From positions 1 through 64,000 of the forward strand of contig JAPPNF010000167.1 in the NCBI GenBank assembly GCA_028818755.1: a DNA stretch of 64,000 nucleotides, in the 5' to 3' direction. Numbering within the stretch: the first letter of the stretch is position 1; each line of letters begins with the position of its first letter. Of the stretch, positions 60,530 through 64,000 are shown one piece after another. The position numbers were made by a program, and so were the translations under genes. The stretch is from Deltaproteobacteria bacterium (GTDB lineage: Bacteria > Desulfobacterota > Binatia > UBA9968 > JAJDTQ01). The notes beneath the pieces were generated by a model that was given only the letters and a program-made list of their open reading frames with translations, was not told the origin of the DNA and made no database searches.

Positions 60530-61780
60530 TCAACCGACGACCGTAATCTCCTCGATGGGAAACTGCGTGGTGACCTGCGGCCCTTCCTCGGTCACCACCA
60601 GCATCTCCTCCAGCCGGACGCCCCACTGGAGCGGCTTGCCGTGCTGGGTCTCCAGGGCGAAGCTCATGCCCGGCTCGATCACCACCGGGTGGTCCAGGGA
60701 GTAGATGCGCGACACCACCGGAGTGTCGTACTGGGCGAGGCCGAGTCCGTGCCCCCACAGGTTGGCGGCGGCCTGGTCCTCTTCCTCGTAGCCCCAGGTG
60801 TCCTTGGCGGAAGGCCACACCTCGGCGATGTCCTTGGTGGTGGCGCCCGGCCGCACCATGTCGATGGCGTCGTAGAGCCACCTGTAGGCGAGGTCGTAGT
60901 ACCGCCGCTGCTCGTCGGTGGGCTTCTTGCCGACGCAGTAAGTGCGGTACATGCAGCTCTTGTAGCCGTTCCAGGTCACCGCCGCCATGTCGATGATGAC
61001 CAGGTCTCCGGGCTGGATGATGCGGTCCGAGAAGTGCCGCCAGTTGGGCCAGCTATTGGGTCCGGACGACACGATGATGTCCTCCACGTCCTCGATGCCG
61101 GGGATGTTGTAGAGGAACTCCATGGCGAATGCGGTGATCTGATGCTCCTGCATGCCCGCCACGAGGAAGTGGGAGATGGCCGTATGGCAGGCGTCGCAGA
61201 TGGCCGCGACGATGCGCATGGCCTCCAGCTCGTCGATGTTCTTGATGGCCCTTGCGGAGACCATCGGCGACATGCCGTCGGTCCACTGGATGCCGTGGGC
61301 GTTGAAGGAGTTGATCATGTTGAGGTCGATGAAGTCGACGCCCAGCGGCGCCTTGTCCACGCCGTACTTCTTCATCTCGTCCAGGATTGCGCGGGTGAAC
61401 TTGGTCACCTGCTGCTCGGCCGCGCCGCCTACCGCGCCCTTGATCCACGAGTAGGCGTAGCGAACGTTGTCCTTGGGAATCCACGGGCAGTGGCGGTTGA
61501 TCTGGGTGCCGATGTCGCCCTGCTCGAACAGCACCGGCTCCGCCCCCTCGCACAGCAGGGCATAGCGCAGGCCCGGCTTGAGCCGGCACCACCCCGGGGT
61601 CACCGTGCTGGTGACGTAGCGGACGTTCTCGTCGTACATAACCAGCATGGCCCCGAGGCCGGCGGTCTTCATGGCCTCCCGGGCCCGGTTCAGGCGATAC
61701 TCGCGCAGGCGGTTCCAGTTGATGCGCTGCTGCCAGTCGGTTCCCACCAGACCAAAGCTCGATGTCGAACGCTCGACCAT
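60530..61780 (-). CDS. M24 family metallopeptidase-like protein with an altered metal site
   Basis: A 416-residue pita-bread fold protein (Xaa-Pro peptidase/creatinase group). The N-terminal domain has RLREYRLNRAREAMKTAGLGAMLVMYDENVRYVTS. The C-terminal domain has GDLVIIDMAAVTWNGYKSCMYRTY near residue 250, WGHGLGLAQYDTP near residue 345, GMSFALETQHG and RLEEMLVVTEEG. The second metal Asp, normally in SDxTRT, is replaced by Cys (SCMYRT), while the first Asp, His and both Glu remain. It may therefore not be a normal dipeptidase; a lyase or hydrolase like DddP or creatinase is possible. AAGGAG lies six bases before the ATG. Confidence 0.85.
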   Translation of the reverse strand: MVERSTSSFGLVGTDWQQRINWNRLREYRLNRAREAMKTAGLGAMLVMYDENVRYVTSTVTPGWCRLKPGLRYALLCEGAEPVLFEQGDIGTQINRHCPWIPKDNVRYAYSWIKGAVGGAAEQQVTKFTRAILDEMKKYGVDKAPLGVDFIDLNMINSFNAHGIQWTDGMSPMVSARAIKNIDELEAMRIVAAICDACHTAISHFLVAGMQEHQITAFAMEFLYNIPGIEDVEDIIVSSGPNSWPNWRHFSDRIIQPGDLVIIDMAAVTWNGYKSCMYRTYCVGKKPTDEQRRYYDLAYRWLYDAIDMVRPGATTKDIAEVWPSAKDTWGYEEEDQAAANLWGHGLGLAQYDTPVVSRIYSLDHPVVIEPGMSFALETQHGKPLQWGVRLEEMLVVTEEGPQVTTQFPIEEITVVG

Positions 61781-61802
61781 GGAAGACTCCTTTCAGGTGC
61801 GG

Positions 61803-62786
61803 TTACGGCCGGTTTGACTGGACCACTTCACGGTTGATGAGCGAGTAGGGCAGCTCTCCCTTGAGCACGCTGACCACCTGCCCGACGGCGCGGCGGCGCA
61901 TGTCCGCCCGGGCCTCCTCGGAAAGCCAGGCGGAGTGGGGGGTCAGGACGACGTTGTCGAGGTCGGTGACGGCGTCGCCCGCCTCGGGCGGTTCCCGTTC
62001 CAGGACGTCCAGGCCCGCGCCGGCGATGTCTCCCCGCTGCACGGCACTGACCAGATCGGCTTGGTTCACGATCCGGCCTCGTGCCACGTTGATCAGAAAT
62101 GCCGTGGGCTTCATCTTCGCGAACACCCCGGCGTTCATCATGCCTTCGGTTGCCGGCATCAGCGGCACGTGCACGGAAACGTAGTCGGACGCCGGCAGCA
62201 GCGTGTCGAGGTCCGTCAGTTCCGCCCCGAGACCGCGCGCCGCTTCCTCGTCCATGTAGGGGTCACTCGCCAGGACCCGCAGTCCGAAGCCGTGCGCCCT
62301 GGCGGCCACGGCCTTGCCGATCTGCCCGATGCCCACGAGGCCCAGGGTTTGCCCGCGGAGCCGCCGCAGCACCGGCATCTTGCTCAGGTCCCAGGTGCCG
62401 TCCCGCGCGATCCGTCCCGCCGGGAAGAGCCCCCGGGCGCAGGCCAGCAGCATCGCCATGGCCTGGTCCGCCACCTCGTCGATGCAGTACTCCGTGGTGT
62501 TGGCCACCATGATCCCGCACCGTGTCGCCGCGTCCACGTCCACGTTGTCGTAGCCGATGCCGAACCGTACGATGACCCGGCAGTGCTCCAGGCTCTCGAT
62601 GACTTTCGGCGTCATGCGGGCGTAGGTGTTGAGAACAGCATCGGCGTTCCGGCACAGGGCGATGACGTCGTCTTCGGCCTTGCACTGGCCGATGACCAGC
62701 TCGGTGTCCATCTCCCGGAACATCCGGGCTTCGTCGTCCATGGACGGGAACAGGTGGTCGGTGACGGCGACGGTGTGGGGTGGCAT
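61803..62786 (-). CDS. D-2-hydroxyacid dehydrogenase family protein
   Basis: A 327-residue NAD(P)-dependent dehydrogenase of the formate/glycerate type. The Rossmann motif is GLVGIGQIGKAVAARA near residue 148. Catalytic Arg is in FLINVARGRIVNQ near residue 233, Glu in DVLEREPPE and His in VLTPHSAWLSEE near residue 283. It reduces a 2-oxo acid to the D-hydroxy acid or the reverse. It lies 22 bases upstream of the M24 gene on the same strand; the M24, hydrolase and dehydrogenase genes probably form one operon. The substrate may come from the hydratase and aldolase-like steps of this region (inference). Confidence 0.88.
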   Translation of the reverse strand: MPPHTVAVTDHLFPSMDDEARMFREMDTELVIGQCKAEDDVIALCRNADAVLNTYARMTPKVIESLEHCRVIVRFGIGYDNVDVDAATRCGIMVANTTEYCIDEVADQAMAMLLACARGLFPAGRIARDGTWDLSKMPVLRRLRGQTLGLVGIGQIGKAVAARAHGFGLRVLASDPYMDEEAARGLGAELTDLDTLLPASDYVSVHVPLMPATEGMMNAGVFAKMKPTAFLINVARGRIVNQADLVSAVQRGDIAGAGLDVLEREPPEAGDAVTDLDNVVLTPHSAWLSEEARADMRRRAVGQVVSVLKGELPYSLINREVVQSNRP

Positions 62787-62849
62787 GGAGAGGGGTTTCC
62801 GGGTCAGCGAGTCGGGGGAGCTTACTACACTGACTCCGGCTCAGCAATT

Positions 62850-63083
62850 TCAACCGGTCATCCGGTGTTCTCTTGCATGTGTAATGTCCGTGCTGGCTAC
62901 CGGACGAACCTGTGACCGCAAGACCGTTGCCAGTGCAGCCGTGTTGCCATCAAGTGTCAGAAACTCAACCTCGAAGGCTTCTCCACGAGGATAGACGTGG
63001 ACAATCGTTCCAACATCGCCGATCTTCAAGCGGTAGTCAGGAATGTCGTCCGTGAGCACGATACGGTCATGTTCTTTGAGCAT
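62850..63083 (-). CDS. DUF4926 domain protein
   Basis: A 77-residue protein. MLKEHDRIVLTDDIPDYRLKIGDVGTIVHVYPRGEAFEVEFLTLDGNTAALATVLRSQVRP matches DUF4926, a small SH3-like beta-barrel family. The ribosome site AGGAGA lies within the last codons of the upstream DUF6883 gene, 4 bases away, so translation is coupled. Function unknown; such small barrels are often immunity or antitoxin partners (inference). Confidence 0.85.
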   Translation of the reverse strand: MLKEHDRIVLTDDIPDYRLKIGDVGTIVHVYPRGEAFEVEFLTLDGNTAALATVLRSQVRPVASTDITHAREHRMTG

Positions 63084-63087
63084 CTCG

Positions 63088-63426
63088 CTATCTCCTGAGC
63101 GGATGTGCGGTAACTAGCCGCGGCTCGTCATTCACGCTGTCAATGATCCAGACAGTCCTGATCCGTGGGTTACGTCCGTCAGGGGTTTCGATGATACCAT
63201 CGACCAAGTAGCGTGTGCCATAGTTCGACTCTTCGATTGCGACTACTTCATTGGCTGCCCCGTGAGTTCGCAATGCTTCCGCGAGTCCGCCCCAGCGCCT
63301 CCGATCGAAACCGAAACTCAAGAAGAACGCCGCTTTGCTCTGGCCATCGGAATGGCTCTCTGAAAGCAGATATTCCACGATCTTGGTCCTTTCGACGCGG
63401 GCTTGTCGTGCGTTGGGCAACTTCAA
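63088..63426 (-). CDS. DUF6883 domain protein
   Basis: A 112-residue protein beginning KLPNARQARVERTKIVEYLLSESHSDGQSKAAFFLSFGFDRRRWGGLAEAL, the DUF6883 form, with a C-terminal half TRYLVDGIIETPDGRNPRIRTVWIIDS that looks like the RNase-toxin-like fold found at ends of polymorphic toxins. The start TTG at 63426 is 10 bases after AGGAGG; an earlier TTG at 63435 is too close to it. It is coupled to the DUF4926 gene. Function unknown. Confidence 0.75.
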   Translation of the reverse strand: MKLPNARQARVERTKIVEYLLSESHSDGQSKAAFFLSFGFDRRRWGGLAEALRTHGAANEVVAIEESNYGTRYLVDGIIETPDGRNPRIRTVWIIDSVNDEPRLVTAHPLRR

Positions 63427-63462
63427 CAGGCACAATCCTCCTAACGTCCTCCTGAGCTACGC

Positions 63463-64000
63463 TCAGTTCTGGCCGGCCAGTTCTTCGAACGCCGTCATGA
63501 CGCACGCGAGGTCCTCGGAGCCCCGGCCGGCGTGGGCCGCGGCCGCATAGAAGTGCTCGGCTACTTCCGTGAGCGGGAGGGACACGTTGAGGCGACCGCC
63601 TTCTTCGAGCATAAGGCGCAGGTCTTTCATGAACAGGTCCAGTTTCATCTGTGGCGGATAGCGCCCTTCGGCCATGAGCGGACCCCTGGCTTCCATCATG
63701 CGGGAGCTGGCGGCGGTGCCCTCCCACGCGTCGAGGAGCATTGCCTTGTCAAGTCCGCCTTTGGCGCCCAACACCAGCGCCTCGGCCACGGCCGCGGTGT
63801 TGAGAGCCACTAGCAGGTTGGTGGCGAGCTTGGCGAGGGAGGCCGCGCCGACCTCGCCCATGTGGACGGTCCGGCGGGCGATGGTGTCGAACAGTGGCCG
63901 GCAGGCCTGCAGATGAGCTGCATCGCCTCCGACCAGGAGTGTGCAGTCGCCCGCGGCCACCATGGCGCTGGTGCCGCTGATTGGCGCGTCGAGAAAGCCG
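63463..64000 (-). CDS. NAD-dependent 3-hydroxyisobutyrate dehydrogenase-like protein, C-terminal part
   Basis: The N-terminus lies beyond the window edge. The visible frame begins GFLDAPISGTSAMVAAGDCTLLVGGD, the conserved substrate motif of beta-hydroxyacid dehydrogenases, then the catalytic Lys helix VGAASLAKLATNLLVALNTAAVAEALVLG, and the C-terminal FMKDLRLMLEEGG with the usual KDL motif. The ATG at 63963 is internal to the protein. It oxidises a 3-hydroxy acid with NAD(P). The gene is likely the first of the run that continues through DUF6883 downstream. Confidence 0.88.
   Translation of the reverse strand, partial: GFLDAPISGTSAMVAAGDCTLLVGGDAAHLQACRPLFDTIARRTVHMGEVGAASLAKLATNLLVALNTAAVAEALVLGAKGGLDKAMLLDAWEGTAASSRMMEARGPLMAEGRYPPQMKLDLFMKDLRLMLEEGGRLNVSLPLTEVAEHFYAAAAHAGRGSEDLACVMTAFEELAGQN

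Overview
The window is dense, high-GC, gene-rich bacterial DNA with about 60 genes, short intergenic gaps and no rRNA, tRNA, CRISPR array, integrase or prophage genes that I could see. It looks like the chromosome of an uncultured, aerobic or facultative heterotroph. The gene content (three Rieske oxygenases, four COG2159-type amidohydrolases, acyl-CoA dehydrogenases, an NDP-forming acyl-CoA synthetase) and several families of dispersed intergenic palindromes resemble soil or marine proteobacteria-like lineages. No marker gene here fixes the phylum, so that placement is inference.

Layout. 0-9.2 kb: MFS permease, polysaccharide deacetylase-like protein, two acyl-CoA dehydrogenases, NDP-forming acyl-CoA ligase, Fpg/Nei DNA glycosylase and TrmJ, with most of the intergenic repeats of the left half. 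9.2-15.6 kb: DsbA-like thiol oxidoreductase, an ArsR-type repressor, then pstS-pstC-pstA on the plus strand with pstB facing them on the minus strand. 15.9-29 kb: an aromatic-acid catabolic block with aldo/keto reductase, LigB-like extradiol dioxygenase, two Rieske oxygenases, a Pht5-like protein, a RHH/PIN toxin-antitoxin pair, cupin, UbiD-like decarboxylase, Pht4-like dehydrogenase, and the binding protein and permease of an ABC importer. 29-32.6 kb: an accessory block (DUF1007 plus NicO metal transporter, RHH antitoxin, secreted orphan protein, PIN toxin) that separates the ABC permease from its ATPase at 32.7 kb. 33.8-36.9 kb: an S9 peptidase lipoprotein translationally coupled to an ankyrin protein. 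37-43.7 kb: a second catabolic block with a LigJ-like hydratase and a minus-strand operon (Pht4-like dehydrogenase, Rieske oxygenase, class II aldolase family protein, Pht5-like protein, amidase). 43.8-48.5 kb: pgi, a MITE, a carboxyltransferase and a protease-Sel1 protein. 48.5-64 kb: three amidohydrolases, HigBA, dienelactone hydrolase, other hydrolases, an Fe-S protein, a diiron oxygenase-like protein, an M24 protein, two dehydrogenases and a DUF4926/DUF6883 pair.

How the genes may work together. The two blocks at 16-29 kb and 37-43.7 kb each contain a Rieske oxygenase, a Pht4-like dihydrodiol dehydrogenase, a Pht5-like protein without a signal peptide and a further candidate decarboxylase (UbiD in one, class II aldolase fold in the other). 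This is the logic of phthalate-type degradation: dioxygenation, rearomatisation, decarboxylation. It is followed by protocatechuate-style meta cleavage (LigB-like) and hydration of the product (LigJ-like). The ABC importer and the amidase could supply substrate. This pathway assignment is inference from families and context.

The clearest sequence-level observation is a 165-bp MITE with near-perfect 37-bp inverted ends starting at CTAG. It sits exactly between the stop codon of the carboxyltransferase gene and the Shine-Dalgarno of pgi. The pgi gene has no normal start codon at the expected place. The same element core recurs at the left window edge with different ends.
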